From IMG/VR virus record IMGVR_UViG_3300037808_001133, positions 1 to 64,000 of that record: 64,000 nt of DNA. The stretch is one strand, 5' to 3'. The position numbers and the translations under genes are program-made. Every line of letters begins with the position of its first letter. Position 1 is the stretch's first letter. The DNA comes from a virus. The notes beneath the pieces were generated by a model. That model was not told the origin of the DNA, made no database searches, and worked only from the letters and a program-made list of their open reading frames with translations. Shown one piece after another: positions 34,327-43,729 of the stretch.

Positions 34327-35256
34327 ATGCCAGTAGAGATCACGACGCTTGGCTTGAACCGAGTGCGTCGCACAGACCCCGCGCCGCAAGTGACCGTAGA
34401 CGGAACAGGCTTCAGCGCTGCAAACAACTCAGTGTTCGTGTCAGGGTCGCCAGCCGCTATCGTCGTCCAAGGCACAACTCAGATCACATTCAACTTGCCG
34501 CCGCCGTTTACCTTCGGCTTCATTCCCGACGTTCGGTCGATCCACGTCCCGGTGCTCGTCGTGAACAACGACACGGGAGAGGTCAGCACCGAAGCGTTCG
34601 CCTGGATCAAGGCCGACCTTGACGAAGTCGCCGACGAGCGGATCGCCACGCCGATTCCTGGTCCGTTCGAAGTCACTGCCGCACCCGAGTCGCCTGACGT
34701 CTTTGAAGCTCGCGACATGCACAGGCTCGCCGCGCTCATTGAGTCTTTGCTTGTCGACGTCTCAGCAGGCAACGTCCTCGCATGGGACGGCGCAAAGCTC
34801 GCGGAGCCGACTGGCGTGAAGGGTGGCGGCGGTGGGCAGGTCCTCACCGTTGACCTCGCAGAACCGACGAGCTTGAAGTGGGCGTTCGAACTCGACGCAT
34901 GGCTTCAGTTCGGCGTGACGGTTTCTTCGGGTTTGACTTTGAACATGATCGCGAACGGCGACGGGACAAGCTTCGCCGGTTCCCCTGGTCGAGAGAACTG
35001 GGCGCTCGACGACGGCACGCTTGACTTGGTCAGTTGGCGCGGGCGGTCGAGCGGCGGCGGGACGATCGTGCTTGCCCGGGTATTGGTGAACGGTGTGCAG
35101 CAGTTCACGTCGGGCGCGATCTCGGTTTTCAGCTACACGCAGGCGATCAACGTGCCCGTCCTGAAGGGCGACAAGGTCGAGCTTGAATTGACTTGCTCGG
35201 TCGGCTTAGGTCACGCGGTCGCCTGCGTTGGCGGCATTCGGCTCCTGGTAGACTGA
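34327..35256 (+). CDS. IPT/TIG-domain tail protein, copy 3
   Basis: ATG 34327 is used; upstream in-frame codons are shadow-like. The 309-residue product has APQVTVDGTGFSAANNSVFVSG, helix MHRLAALIESLLVDVS and an end of FSYTQAINVPVLKGDKVELELT. It is more divergent than the first two but has the same three-part design. Confidence 0.65.
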   Translation: MPVEITTLGLNRVRRTDPAPQVTVDGTGFSAANNSVFVSGSPAAIVVQGTTQITFNLPPPFTFGFIPDVRSIHVPVLVVNNDTGEVSTEAFAWIKADLDEVADERIATPIPGPFEVTAAPESPDVFEARDMHRLAALIESLLVDVSAGNVLAWDGAKLAEPTGVKGGGGGQVLTVDLAEPTSLKWAFELDAWLQFGVTVSSGLTLNMIANGDGTSFAGSPGRENWALDDGTLDLVSWRGRSSGGGTIVLARVLVNGVQQFTSGAISVFSYTQAINVPVLKGDKVELELTCSVGLGHAVACVGGIRLLVD

Positions 35257-35260
35257 GGCC

Positions 35261-38200
35261 ATGTTCGGGAACAACTCACTCGCGACGTGGGGGACGAGTC
35301 AGTGGGGAACGATCCTTCCCGCACCTGGGGCTGTGTTCGCCCTGAACGGAAACGTGAGCGGCGACCTCGACAAGACGTTTGCCCTGGACGCGAACGTGGG
35401 CCTCGAGGACCAGGACGCAACCTTCGACCTCGACGCGACGGTCTCAAGGGACGAAGACGCTGTCTTCGCTTTGAGCGCAGCCATTGCCCTATTGCCGCCA
35501 GCCGTCTACGCGCAGATCACGACGAGCCCTTACCTCTTGGTCGAGTTGCTTCTTCCTGCTGGGCCGATAAGGGTCGCGACGAAATACCGGTGCGCCCTCG
35601 GGAGGACCTTCTCTCCGAGGCTTCGCAAGGGCGGTCAAATCCTTCGGACGATTGGCGTAGGAACAGACGACCTCCGGCTTGAGCTCGACGACACGACAAC
35701 GTCAGGCGCTGAGAGGTTCCGTGACCTCTTCGCCGCCGACGCGCCAGAGGGTTCCCTGGTCAGCGTTTGGCTCGGCGCAGACGGCGCGGCCGACGGTGAG
35801 CACCAACTCGTGTTTGAGGGAAAGATCGAACACGTCCAGGGCTTCAGTAAAACTGTAGCCAGGATACAGGTCGTCAGGCGCGAGCAAGTCGAGGACGTGA
35901 TCCTCGGGCAACTCATAGACGCCGTTGCCTTCCCTGACGCGCCGCCCGAGACGATTTCAAGAATGCTCCCAGTCGTTTTCGGGACGCTCGACTCGCACGC
36001 TGGCGTCGTGGTCAACACGAACGTCCTCGGTTCGCTCTTGGTCAACGTGTTCACTGCCGACGTCGTCGTCCAGCTGGTAGACGCTTCCGAGTTCCCTGCA
36101 GCTGGACAGGTAAGGGTCGGCGGCGAACTGATCGACTACACGACAAAGGTCGGGGACGACCTCGGTGGTCTGACTCGCGGGGCTGCTGGTACGATTGCAA
36201 CGGACCACCCGAAGGGCTCAGAGGTCGCTGAGGTCGGAGCGTTCCAAGTCAAGTTCGCGTCTCACTCGCTCGGCTTCCTCCGTCGCTTCAAGCTACGCCT
36301 CCCGAACGGCAACCTCGGCGACCCCGTACCGCAGCCCACGACGGTTGACCCGCTCACGGCACTCGCGACGTGGGACGAAGGGCTCCCACAGATTCGCGAC
36401 CCCGACGCTCGGCCGACCTATCAGCGCATTCACTTCAAGGAACCAGACGCCGCGAACACGGCTTTGAATGCTCAGTTCGCCTCGCGTGAGAGCACCGGCT
36501 ACGAGTGGTCCAAGGTCGCTCAGGTCCCAGGCGGTTCGACGCTCGCGCTCACGACGCACGTCGAAGGCGTCGGTCAACCGGGTGACATATCGCGTGCCTG
36601 GATTGGGTCAATCCACGACGTCCTGTCGGTGCTCGGGATCATTGCGCACGTGAACGCCGGGTCCTCCTCGTTCATTCTTAACGCTTTCGACACGGTGCCC
36701 GATTCGATTGCTCGCAACGACGAGAAGACCGGAGACCGTATCTACGACGTCCCGCCTCCGGTCGTTGACGTGTCGGCTCCTGCGCTCATTGACTTCTCGG
36801 CAACGCCGCAGAACGTCGTTGACCCCGGCCTCTTCGTGACCGTGAGCCGCGCCAGCAACGCCGTCGACAAGAACGACGACACGTTTGCCTGCTACCAATT
36901 CGTCGGCATTGGCGAGGCGATCGTTGCAGGCGGCGGCGACGTTATCTGCCGCTGGACTCAACAGGAGTGGGAGTCGGCCTTCCCAATCGGCTCGACCCCT
37001 GCCTTTATTGAAATCCGTGCGCTCATGGGCACGACGCTTATTCCCCTCTCGTCACCGTGGGAGGTCTACATAACGCTGGACGGTGTCGAGGTTGTCGGCA
37101 CGCGTCTTAAGTGTCAGACGGCGAACCCTGCCGGTGGCTTTGCTGGGTTCATTGCTGGCGTCGAGGAGTTCAAGCTTCCGATCACTGGCGCAATCGACAC
37201 CTCGATAGTTGACGCCTGGGAGCACTACGAGTTCGTCATGCACCCGGTCACGGGCGTATCGACCGGGCTCTGGTGCGCTCACGAGGTCTCGCTTCAAGGT
37301 CAGAACACACCGCCGTTGCCCGTGATCGACGTCTTGCAGGACACGCGCCGCAGCGTCACGAACTACTTTGAGGTCACGGACCAACTCCTCCTCGTTGACG
37401 GCGAGAAGTCGTGGGATTCATTTACTGATCCGGCGGCGCTTGGTCGCGTGACCTTTACGACTGTCGGTGGCGAGCCGCTAATCATTGAGACGTTCTGGGT
37501 CGTTGAGTTCACGCCGTTCGTCAAGGTTTCGCACCGCGTGCCCGACGTCTTCGCTGACGTCACCGGTCTCGTCCCGAGCGGCTCACCGACAGAGATTGCT
37601 CGCACGTTGATTCAAAGGCCCGCACCCGAGGGGCTCGGACTCGGGCCCGACAGAATTGATCAGTCGGCCTACATTGCGGCTGCGTCGTCCCTTGCCGCGG
37701 ACCAGGTGAGGGCCGACTTCGCGCTGAGCACACGAGTGTCTGCCGTCGGGCTCCTCTCCGAGCTTGCCGGGCAAGTCGATTGCCGAGACACCTGGAACAA
37801 CAAGCTGCACCGTCTAGTCCGCTTGCCGAGGGCAGACACGCTCATTCCCGTTGACCACGACTTGTCTAAGGGCGACTACCTCCGTCTAGGCGCTGGCGTC
37901 TCGGCGAAGTCTTTCGGGAGGACCTCGACGCGTGAGGTTGCGAACCGAGTGACCGCGACTTGGCGGCACTACGCCCCGAGCGGCGACACGAGCAAGACGG
38001 TCGAGTTGAACGACGCCGCGAGCCAAGCCTCAAACCTTGGTCTCCGCGAGGGCGTGCTTGAGCTCCAGCTGCTACAGGACGACGCCTCGGCAAACCTTGT
38101 CGCGACCCGGAAGCTCGAGCGCCTGCGAACGCCGCGCTGGACCGTGAGCCTCGACATTCCGATCTACGCCCTCAACTTCAAGGCGGGCGACTTGGTCTCC

Positions 38201-38308
38201 AGTACGGACCCCGAGTTCTCATTCCAAGTCGGCGAGATTACACAGGTAAACTTGAAGGCAGACAGGCTGAAGAGGGTGGGCCTTCTTATCGTCGTCTGGC
38301 TCAAGTAG
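35261..38308 (+). CDS. large tail hub or tip protein
   Basis: The 1015-residue product is among the largest after the tape measure. The first 75 residues hold degenerate FALDAxV repeats; the rest is beta-rich with regions such as FRDLFAADAPEGSLVSVWLG and IQVVRREQVEDVILGQLID that fit the nested barrels of tail-associated hub proteins. The position after the tip genes supports a central fibre or hub role. Confidence 0.55.
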   Translation: MFGNNSLATWGTSQWGTILPAPGAVFALNGNVSGDLDKTFALDANVGLEDQDATFDLDATVSRDEDAVFALSAAIALLPPAVYAQITTSPYLLVELLLPAGPIRVATKYRCALGRTFSPRLRKGGQILRTIGVGTDDLRLELDDTTTSGAERFRDLFAADAPEGSLVSVWLGADGAADGEHQLVFEGKIEHVQGFSKTVARIQVVRREQVEDVILGQLIDAVAFPDAPPETISRMLPVVFGTLDSHAGVVVNTNVLGSLLVNVFTADVVVQLVDASEFPAAGQVRVGGELIDYTTKVGDDLGGLTRGAAGTIATDHPKGSEVAEVGAFQVKFASHSLGFLRRFKLRLPNGNLGDPVPQPTTVDPLTALATWDEGLPQIRDPDARPTYQRIHFKEPDAANTALNAQFASRESTGYEWSKVAQVPGGSTLALTTHVEGVGQPGDISRAWIGSIHDVLSVLGIIAHVNAGSSSFILNAFDTVPDSIARNDEKTGDRIYDVPPPVVDVSAPALIDFSATPQNVVDPGLFVTVSRASNAVDKNDDTFACYQFVGIGEAIVAGGGDVICRWTQQEWESAFPIGSTPAFIEIRALMGTTLIPLSSPWEVYITLDGVEVVGTRLKCQTANPAGGFAGFIAGVEEFKLPITGAIDTSIVDAWEHYEFVMHPVTGVSTGLWCAHEVSLQGQNTPPLPVIDVLQDTRRSVTNYFEVTDQLLLVDGEKSWDSFTDPAALGRVTFTTVGGEPLIIETFWVVEFTPFVKVSHRVPDVFADVTGLVPSGSPTEIARTLIQRPAPEGLGLGPDRIDQSAYIAAASSLAADQVRADFALSTRVSAVGLLSELAGQVDCRDTWNNKLHRLVRLPRADTLIPVDHDLSKGDYLRLGAGVSAKSFGRTSTREVANRVTATWRHYAPSGDTSKTVELNDAASQASNLGLREGVLELQLLQDDASANLVATRKLERLRTPRWTVSLDIPIYALNFKAGDLVSSTDPEFSFQVGEITQVNLKADRLKRVGLLIVVWLK

Positions 38309-38317
38309 GAGAGCGTT

Positions 38318-39469
38318 ATGCCAACAGGATCAAGTCACCATTTCGACGGGCTGCAAGACGGGCAGGGCAACCTCTCCGACGCGAACCTCAACAGCCTTGA
38401 CGCCGGTTGCAATGTTCACGCGGTGCTCGGCAAGCTCCTCGTCAACATTGAGCCCGGTCGGTTCGTTTCTTCTGCTGCGTTTGAGGACTACGCCGGCGCG
38501 ATCGACCAACCGGTCCCAGCCTCAACGGTTGCCGGTGTCGTCTACCTTCTCCCGGCTGGCCCAACGCTCGTGATCGCGGCGGGGCCATTCCCGGGCGGCG
38601 AGCACATGCCGCTTGCCGAGTTCGATTCGGACGGCGTTCAGGTCCTGGCGATCCGCGACAAGCGGGCAACGGTCGGGACGAGCGTCATTGGTGGAGGCCC
38701 GCCCTCTGGCGCAGCCGGTGGCGTGCTCTCCGGCACGTACCCGAACCCCGGGTTCGCAGCTGGCGCGGTCCTTAACGCTCACGTGAACGCCGCCGCCGCG
38801 ATCGCGGAGTCCAAGCTCGCGCTGAATAACCCGACGCACGCGAACGCGAACGACCCGAGCGCTGGCGAGAAGAACGCGCTCGCGGGCACGACTGGAGTCC
38901 CAGGCGGCGGCAACGAGTACGTGACGACGACAGACCCGCGCATGGCTGACGCACGGACGGCTGCGGCGCACGCAGCGTCTCACCAAGACGGAGGTGCCGA
39001 CGAGGTCGCAACGATCACGCCAGCCGCAGACTCGATCCCGAAGGCGCTCGGGACGGGCAAGCTGGACGACGCATGGGTGAACCTCCAGGTGCGCGGACGC
39101 GACCGGGTATACGCCGTAGCTGAAGGGCGCACGACGACGACGCTCGCGCTGCCGCAACTCAAGCTCCAGGTCATTACGCCAGTGCTCACCGGGACCTACA
39201 TGGTTCACTGGCAGGCCGACGTCGACAACAATAACTCGGTGCTGCTCGGCACGGTCAGGCTCCAAGACGTGAGCGCCGCAGCGACTCTCGATCAAAACGA
39301 ATACGGGAACGCTGCGATTCCCCTCACGGCACCGAAGCGCGTATCTGGATTCGTCGAGCTCGTGCTTGTCGCCGAGACCAAGACAATCGAGATTCAGTGG
39401 TTCGACCAGGCAGGCGGCGGCACGCAGGGAATCCAACGTGCGCGGATTGAATTCTTCAGGGTCGGCTAG
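38318..39469 (+). CDS. tail fibre protein, 383 residues
   Basis: Contains the fibre motif GGVLSGTYPNPGFA near residue 130, low-complexity collagen-like segments, and a C-terminal jelly-roll (TGTYMVHWQADVDNNNSV, TIEIQWFDQAGGG) like TNF-fold trimeric tips. The stop is immediately followed by the next start. Confidence 0.65.
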   Translation: MPTGSSHHFDGLQDGQGNLSDANLNSLDAGCNVHAVLGKLLVNIEPGRFVSSAAFEDYAGAIDQPVPASTVAGVVYLLPAGPTLVIAAGPFPGGEHMPLAEFDSDGVQVLAIRDKRATVGTSVIGGGPPSGAAGGVLSGTYPNPGFAAGAVLNAHVNAAAAIAESKLALNNPTHANANDPSAGEKNALAGTTGVPGGGNEYVTTTDPRMADARTAAAHAASHQDGGADEVATITPAADSIPKALGTGKLDDAWVNLQVRGRDRVYAVAEGRTTTTLALPQLKLQVITPVLTGTYMVHWQADVDNNNSVLLGTVRLQDVSAAATLDQNEYGNAAIPLTAPKRVSGFVELVLVAETKTIEIQWFDQAGGGTQGIQRARIEFFRVG

Positions 39470-40584
39470 TGGCACAAAGGCGCGACGCAACTAAGCAGGT
39501 CATTCTTGAGACCCTGGAGGGCGTCCAGGTCTGGCTCGGGGAATGGTCTGCTGTTCACGAGGCGTTGTTCTTGCCAACCGGCGCTCTCGACTTCCCGATC
39601 GCCGGAGCGACTACAGAGAACCCGCCACCGAATCGCGTTCGGCTCAGATACAACGCCGCTGGAACTGCTTTCGAGTTCGTGGACGACGTCGGGACCGTCT
39701 ATCCGATCGGCGGAGGCGCAGGCGTTTCTGATTTCCTCGCGCTTCTCGATACGCCAGCGTCCTACGCAGGCCAGGCCGGCCTGGTGGCAGCCGTGAACGC
39801 TGGCGAGACTGGCATGGAGTTCGTTGCCCAGAGCGGGGGCGGTAGTGGTAGCGGGCTGGCTCGCCTTCGTTCGATGCCGAGCGCCTGTGGGTTCATTGAC
39901 GCAGCCGGCGCCGACGACGGAAAGCAGACAGCGCGTCAATATCAGGGGCTTGGCCTGATCCTTGTCGAGGGCTTCCAGGTTTACGCGGGGACCGGCGGCC
40001 CTGCAAGCCCCGGTGACGAGTCGGACGACGCTGGTGGCAGGACGTCGTTCGTAGAGTTGTCGATGTTCGATGACACGCCAGGCGTAAACGCCACAAACTT
40101 CACGCTAAGAATTGCGATGCCCGAGGGCTTTACCGAGTGGGGAGATGATGGGATCCGCTGGTACACGAAAGTTATAAGCGCGACTGGGCCAGGCGGGCAG
40201 ATCGACCCAACCATCGAGGTGTTCAATCCTCTCACTGGCGCTAGCTACGGGCCGATGCAGGCCACCCGCGCCGTCCCAGAGGCGTCGCTGCCCGAGACCG
40301 CCTATGTGATCCTTCAGATAACAAAGGCCCAGCTTGATGCCGAGCTCGCCGACTTCACGGCGGCCGCAGCGGGCGATGGAGTCTTCAAGCTTAAATGTAG
40401 CTTCCCTGCGCTGGGCGGCTTCTTCCCTGGCGAACAGTGGATTACACGTCTAGGCGCCATCGACATTGACTGGGTAGGGTCTGGCGGCGGCGGCGGTGGC
40501 CCGACCTTCGACCCTGATACGATCCTGGTCAACGCATCGGGCTCCGTCCTGACTAACGGCACAAACGTACTGGTGAGTGGATAA
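39469..40584 (+). CDS. tail fibre protein, 371 residues
   Basis: The GTG start overlaps the preceding stop (TAGTGG). The N-terminus (ILETLEGVQVWLGEWSAVHEAL) is helical, and the body is beta-rich with Gly hinges; the end is GGGGGGPTFDPDTIL. A fibre continuing the cluster. Confidence 0.55.
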   Translation: MAQRRDATKQVILETLEGVQVWLGEWSAVHEALFLPTGALDFPIAGATTENPPPNRVRLRYNAAGTAFEFVDDVGTVYPIGGGAGVSDFLALLDTPASYAGQAGLVAAVNAGETGMEFVAQSGGGSGSGLARLRSMPSACGFIDAAGADDGKQTARQYQGLGLILVEGFQVYAGTGGPASPGDESDDAGGRTSFVELSMFDDTPGVNATNFTLRIAMPEGFTEWGDDGIRWYTKVISATGPGGQIDPTIEVFNPLTGASYGPMQATRAVPEASLPETAYVILQITKAQLDAELADFTAAAAGDGVFKLKCSFPALGGFFPGEQWITRLGAIDIDWVGSGGGGGGPTFDPDTILVNASGSVLTNGTNVLVSG

Positions 40585-41204
40585 TGGCATTGCACAGCGC
40601 AGAGGTTCCGGGCTCAGTCCACGTAGCCCATAACTTCGAGCTCGCTGACGCAGCGGCTCGGATGGCCTTCACCTACGCGGCAACCGACGTCGGCAAGGTC
40701 GTCAGGCAGATAGACGACGGCTCTTTCTGGTTCGTCAAGAGCACGGCTCCCACGTTCTCCGAGGTTGGCGGCGGTGGCGGCGGTGGTGGTGGAACCGCCG
40801 AGATATTCTTTGCGGCCGGCAAGCAGGACAAGGACAGCGGCGACCACGCGGTGACCGAAATTAAGTCCGGCAAGGACAGTAATTTCGAGTTTCATATTCC
40901 GTATGACTTCGCCTCCCTTGTGGAGATCGCCCTGAAGTTCATCCCCGATGCAAACTCGGACGGTCCCGGCCAGGATGTAGACCTGACATCGGACTACGCG
41001 GCGGTCGGGCAGAACAAGTCAACGCATTCAGAGACAGACACGACATCAACATACGACCTCGGAACGGTCGGCAACGTCGAGGAGCTCGACCTGTCTGGAG
41101 TCTTCAACTCACTTTCTCCGGGAGACTCGTGCGGCGTAAATGTTGCTAACAACACGGCCGGAAACATAGACGCCATCGGCTTGCGTCTTAGGTATTCAAA
41201 ATGA
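40584..41204 (+). CDS. tail fibre protein, 206 residues
   Basis: The start shares TAATG with the previous stop. A run of glycines near residue 65 separates an N-terminal attachment domain from a C-terminal beta domain (VEIALKFIPDANSDG, NIDAIGLRLRYSK). Likely a side fibre or tip. Confidence 0.55.
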   Translation: MALHSAEVPGSVHVAHNFELADAAARMAFTYAATDVGKVVRQIDDGSFWFVKSTAPTFSEVGGGGGGGGGTAEIFFAAGKQDKDSGDHAVTEIKSGKDSNFEFHIPYDFASLVEIALKFIPDANSDGPGQDVDLTSDYAAVGQNKSTHSETDTTSTYDLGTVGNVEELDLSGVFNSLSPGDSCGVNVANNTAGNIDAIGLRLRYSK

Positions 41205-41614
41205 TAGAGGCTGGTCGGTCTTGCGGGGAGTGCTCTTTGTGCTGCTTCGCTCCGTCTATCCCATCCATAGGGAAGGAGCAGTACAGCCGCTGCGATCACC
41301 AGGCCGTCTCTCCTAGTGGTAGCTGCGGCATATACGAAGAAGAGAGACCCCCCGCGTGCTCCAACTGCCTGTGGATTCTTGGCCTCCTCGAAGAGGAAGA
41401 TAGGCCAGACAGGATAGGGGTCATCTTCGAGTCGCCAGATTCGATAAGGAAGACAACGAACGTCACGAGGGCGAGGCTAGTGAACGCCACGAATAGGGGC
41501 CGCCTTGTCGTCAAGGCAATCTCTAGAGTGATGCTCCTGGTCGTCACAGACAGGTACGGAAACATGGCAGCAGAAGGACCCAAGGCGCTACCGATAGCGA
41601 AGGTGAATAGGTGA
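41201..41614 (+). CDS. YkgJ-like cysteine cluster protein
   Basis: ATG 41201 overlaps the fibre stop by ATGA. The first 60 residues hold eight cysteines, including CGECSLCC at 8-15, the hallmark of the YkgJ family of putative iron-sulfur or zinc cluster proteins. The rest is alpha/beta. A cytoplasmic metal protein among fibre genes is unexpected; it may modify or fold fibre proteins. The stop overlaps the next gene by GTGA. Confidence 0.6.
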   Translation: MIEAGRSCGECSLCCFAPSIPSIGKEQYSRCDHQAVSPSGSCGIYEEERPPACSNCLWILGLLEEEDRPDRIGVIFESPDSIRKTTNVTRARLVNATNRGRLVVKAISRVMLLVVTDRYGNMAAEGPKALPIAKVNR

Positions 41615-42183
41615 GCAGCCAGTACGCGTACGACTCTTCGGACGTCCACCTGCACACGCTTTCCAAGGAGGTCGAGGGGGAGCTGCCTGGGCTGAGCTTC
41701 ACGGCCTCTGTTAACTCGACAAACCCAGAGCCCAGCCTGGTCTTCGTGTTCGAGCTAGCCCTCTCGGCGGGCGATCTGGTGACGCTGTCCGACGCCATTG
41801 ACGATCACAAGTCAGGAACATCACCGCTCAAGCTTTCAGCGTACAAGTCCGAAAAGCACGACCAGATCGACGTGCGGAGCAATGAGCTGACATTCATCTC
41901 GTTCGATTACGACGGAAAGACATTCTCATCAAGCAGGGACACGGTGCTAAAAACCTCGACGGCTGCGACCGTTGACCTGATGGGCTCCCTCCCTTACCCA
42001 CTCAACATATCGACACTGGACGGTGAGCCGTACTCACTGGTTGACCAGGCCGCGTTCAGGGCGTTCTTCTTAACGATGTTCGGGTCTGGCGCAGCTCACC
42101 ACACCTCAGGCAAGGCGCTCAAGGACCAGGTAGACGCTGCCGAGTCTTGCGCAGAGGTCGATGCCGTGGTGGACGACAGGTAG
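41611..42183 (+). CDS. fibre-cluster protein ended by an in-frame TAG
   Basis: GTG 41611 overlaps the upstream stop. The 190-residue product is beta-rich with ELALSAGDLVTLSDAIDDH and FRAFFLTMFGSG. The frame does not lose coding character at the TAG (42181-42183); it continues for 57 more codons to TGA at 42355. The full-length product would be 248 residues. This is either readthrough, suppression, a recent nonsense change, or sequence error. Confidence 0.6.
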   Translation: MSSQYAYDSSDVHLHTLSKEVEGELPGLSFTASVNSTNPEPSLVFVFELALSAGDLVTLSDAIDDHKSGTSPLKLSAYKSEKHDQIDVRSNELTFISFDYDGKTFSSSRDTVLKTSTAATVDLMGSLPYPLNISTLDGEPYSLVDQAAFRAFFLTMFGSGAAHHTSGKALKDQVDAAESCAEVDAVVDDR

Positions 42184-42357
42184 GCATGGAACAACAAGGG
42201 CTGGGTCGAACTGAAGGCGAGCACTTTCCCGGAGGAGTTTGGGACGGCAAAGATCGGCGGCACGAGGATTGACGGCGGCAAGGTGATTCGCTGCCGGTTC
42301 CACAACACGGGCGACACCGACGTTCGCGTTTCGATTCGCCTTGAGTTCCTTTATTGA
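42184..42357 (+). pseudogene. in-frame continuation of the 41611 gene beyond TAG
   Basis: The continuation (AWNNKGWVELKASTFPEE at the start, RVSIRLEFLY at the end) is in the same frame, uses mostly G or C in the third codon position, and ends at a natural stop just before the next gene. It has no start codon before about codon 34, so it is not an independent gene. Confidence 0.6.
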
Positions 42358-42366
42358 GGTAGAGCC

Positions 42367-42816
42367 ATGCTGGTCTCAGGAGCATTTCGCTGGAGGCACG
42401 TAGGCGTCAAGCTGCGTAGCCGACTAAAGATCGTTGGGATCTTGAACGGGTGCGGACCGAAAGGCGGACCGAAAGGCGGGTGGCTCGCGAGCGTCCTGCC
42501 GAGCAGAATCCTCGGACTGCACATTGAGGAGTTCTGCGATTGGCATGACTTCAACTACACAATCGGCGGAAAGGAAGCCGACCGGGTCAAGGCCGACTGG
42601 CAGTTCTACGAAGCCACTTACGCGCAAGCGATCGCGCTCACCGAGTCGTCGTGCAAGCGCTGGCTTCGACCGCTCTACACGTTCGTCGCCTGGGCCCTGT
42701 ACCGCGCCGTCTGGCTGGACGGTCGCAGGCACTTTCACTACGGAGACCCGAGAAGCGAGGAGGACGTCATGCTGCTCCTCTCGGCGGCTGAGCGCGAACT
42801 CGGGATAGCCGCATAG
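42367..42816 (+). CDS. phospholipase A2-like protein
   Basis: The 149-residue protein has a calcium-loop-like NGCGPKGG (about 27-34), then the active-site motif CDWHDFNY (about 57-64) with the His-Asp pair, and an acidic D.VKADWQF segment. This resembles phospholipase A2 proteins such as those of parvoviruses and some phages. It could damage the host membrane at entry or lysis. A hydrophobic stretch (YTFVAWALYRAVWL) follows. The catalytic pair is seen; activity is inferred. Confidence 0.65.
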   Translation: MLVSGAFRWRHVGVKLRSRLKIVGILNGCGPKGGPKGGWLASVLPSRILGLHIEEFCDWHDFNYTIGGKEADRVKADWQFYEATYAQAIALTESSCKRWLRPLYTFVAWALYRAVWLDGRRHFHYGDPRSEEDVMLLLSAAERELGIAA

Positions 42817-42832
42817 CTCACGCCGAATCGCC

Positions 42833-42841
42833 TGGTAGACT
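42833..42841 (+). promoter_or_regulatory. -10-like TGGTAGACT element
   Basis: CTGGTAGACTGA occurs here and at 35246, just before another tail gene, and a close form lies at 12267. It precedes the 42859 gene. No good -35. Confidence 0.35.
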
Positions 42842-42858
42842 GACCGGGGAGGCAACCC

Positions 42859-43374
42859 ATGGCCAACAATCTAAGAAACCCCGTCGAGGTCAGTCCCGGC
42901 GTTCGTGACACGGACCAGGACGGCACCCCCGACGTCAACACGGTGTCAACCCCGTTCGGCGAGACCAAGGGAACCGACTGGGTCTCCGAGTGGTTCGCGA
43001 TCGACGGCGTCGAGCACGGTGCCGAAGAACTCTCCGTCATGTGCTTTGTCGATTGGCAGGGAGCTACGTTCATTGACCTGCTCCCGCAACTGCGCCACGA
43101 CCAGGACGCCAAGCCCGCCGACCCGCAGGGACTCGTTCGCGAGGCCGAGGCGCTGCCCGTCGCGGTGTTCGACGGCTCGCGCCTCGACACGAACTTTGAA
43201 GCCGTGCAGGACACCGTTCGGTTGCTCGCTGCGAACTTCCGAGTTGACCCCGGTTCGCAGGAGGTCGCGTTCGCTGTCGGCGGCGTAAGCCAGGTTCGCT
43301 TCCTGGCCCAGTCCGACGGCGCTCCGGTGCTGCGCATGCAGCTGCTCTCGGGTGGCGGTTGGCGTGGGGCTTAG
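42859..43374 (+). CDS. structural protein, 171 residues
   Basis: ATG 42859 follows GGGGAGG. The product is beta-rich (WVSEWFAIDGVEHGAEELSV, VRLLAANFRVDPG) and acidic, typical of a virion decoration or tip subunit. It overlaps the next gene by 23 bases. Confidence 0.5.
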   Translation: MANNLRNPVEVSPGVRDTDQDGTPDVNTVSTPFGETKGTDWVSEWFAIDGVEHGAEELSVMCFVDWQGATFIDLLPQLRHDQDAKPADPQGLVREAEALPVAVFDGSRLDTNFEAVQDTVRLLAANFRVDPGSQEVAFAVGGVSQVRFLAQSDGAPVLRMQLLSGGGWRGA

Positions 43375-43729
43375 CGCAGACCGCTCGCGCAACGCTGTCT
43401 CGACAGCCCTTGGCGAGCCGCTCACGCTCAAGCGCGGCAACCGACTCCCGGGTCTGACCGCGAACTTGTTTGCCCCTGACGGGAACCCAGCTTCCTTGCC
43501 AGGGACCGTCACGTTCAGAATGCGAGAGGTCTTCACCCGCGTGACCAAGATCGCAGCTGGCGCGGTCACGATACTTGACCCCGGGACAGCGTCGGTGCTC
43601 TACGCTTGGCAGGCGACCGACACGGACACGCCAGCCGTCTACGAGGCATGGTTTGATCACACCGACTTGAGCGGCCGCGTCGAGTCCTACCCGAGTCAGG
43701 GAGCCATGCGTGTCAGGGTTGAGCCATAG
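43352..43729 (+). CDS. baseplate- or fibre-type beta protein
   Basis: The 125-residue product has a single beta-sandwich pattern: GTVTFRMREV, GAVTILDPGTASVLYAWQ, TPAVYEAWFDHTD. It resembles immunoglobulin-like baseplate upper proteins that bind fibres. Start at GTG 43352 is uncertain (43364 also possible). Confidence 0.5.
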   Translation: MAVGVGLSADRSRNAVSTALGEPLTLKRGNRLPGLTANLFAPDGNPASLPGTVTFRMREVFTRVTKIAAGAVTILDPGTASVLYAWQATDTDTPAVYEAWFDHTDLSGRVESYPSQGAMRVRVEP

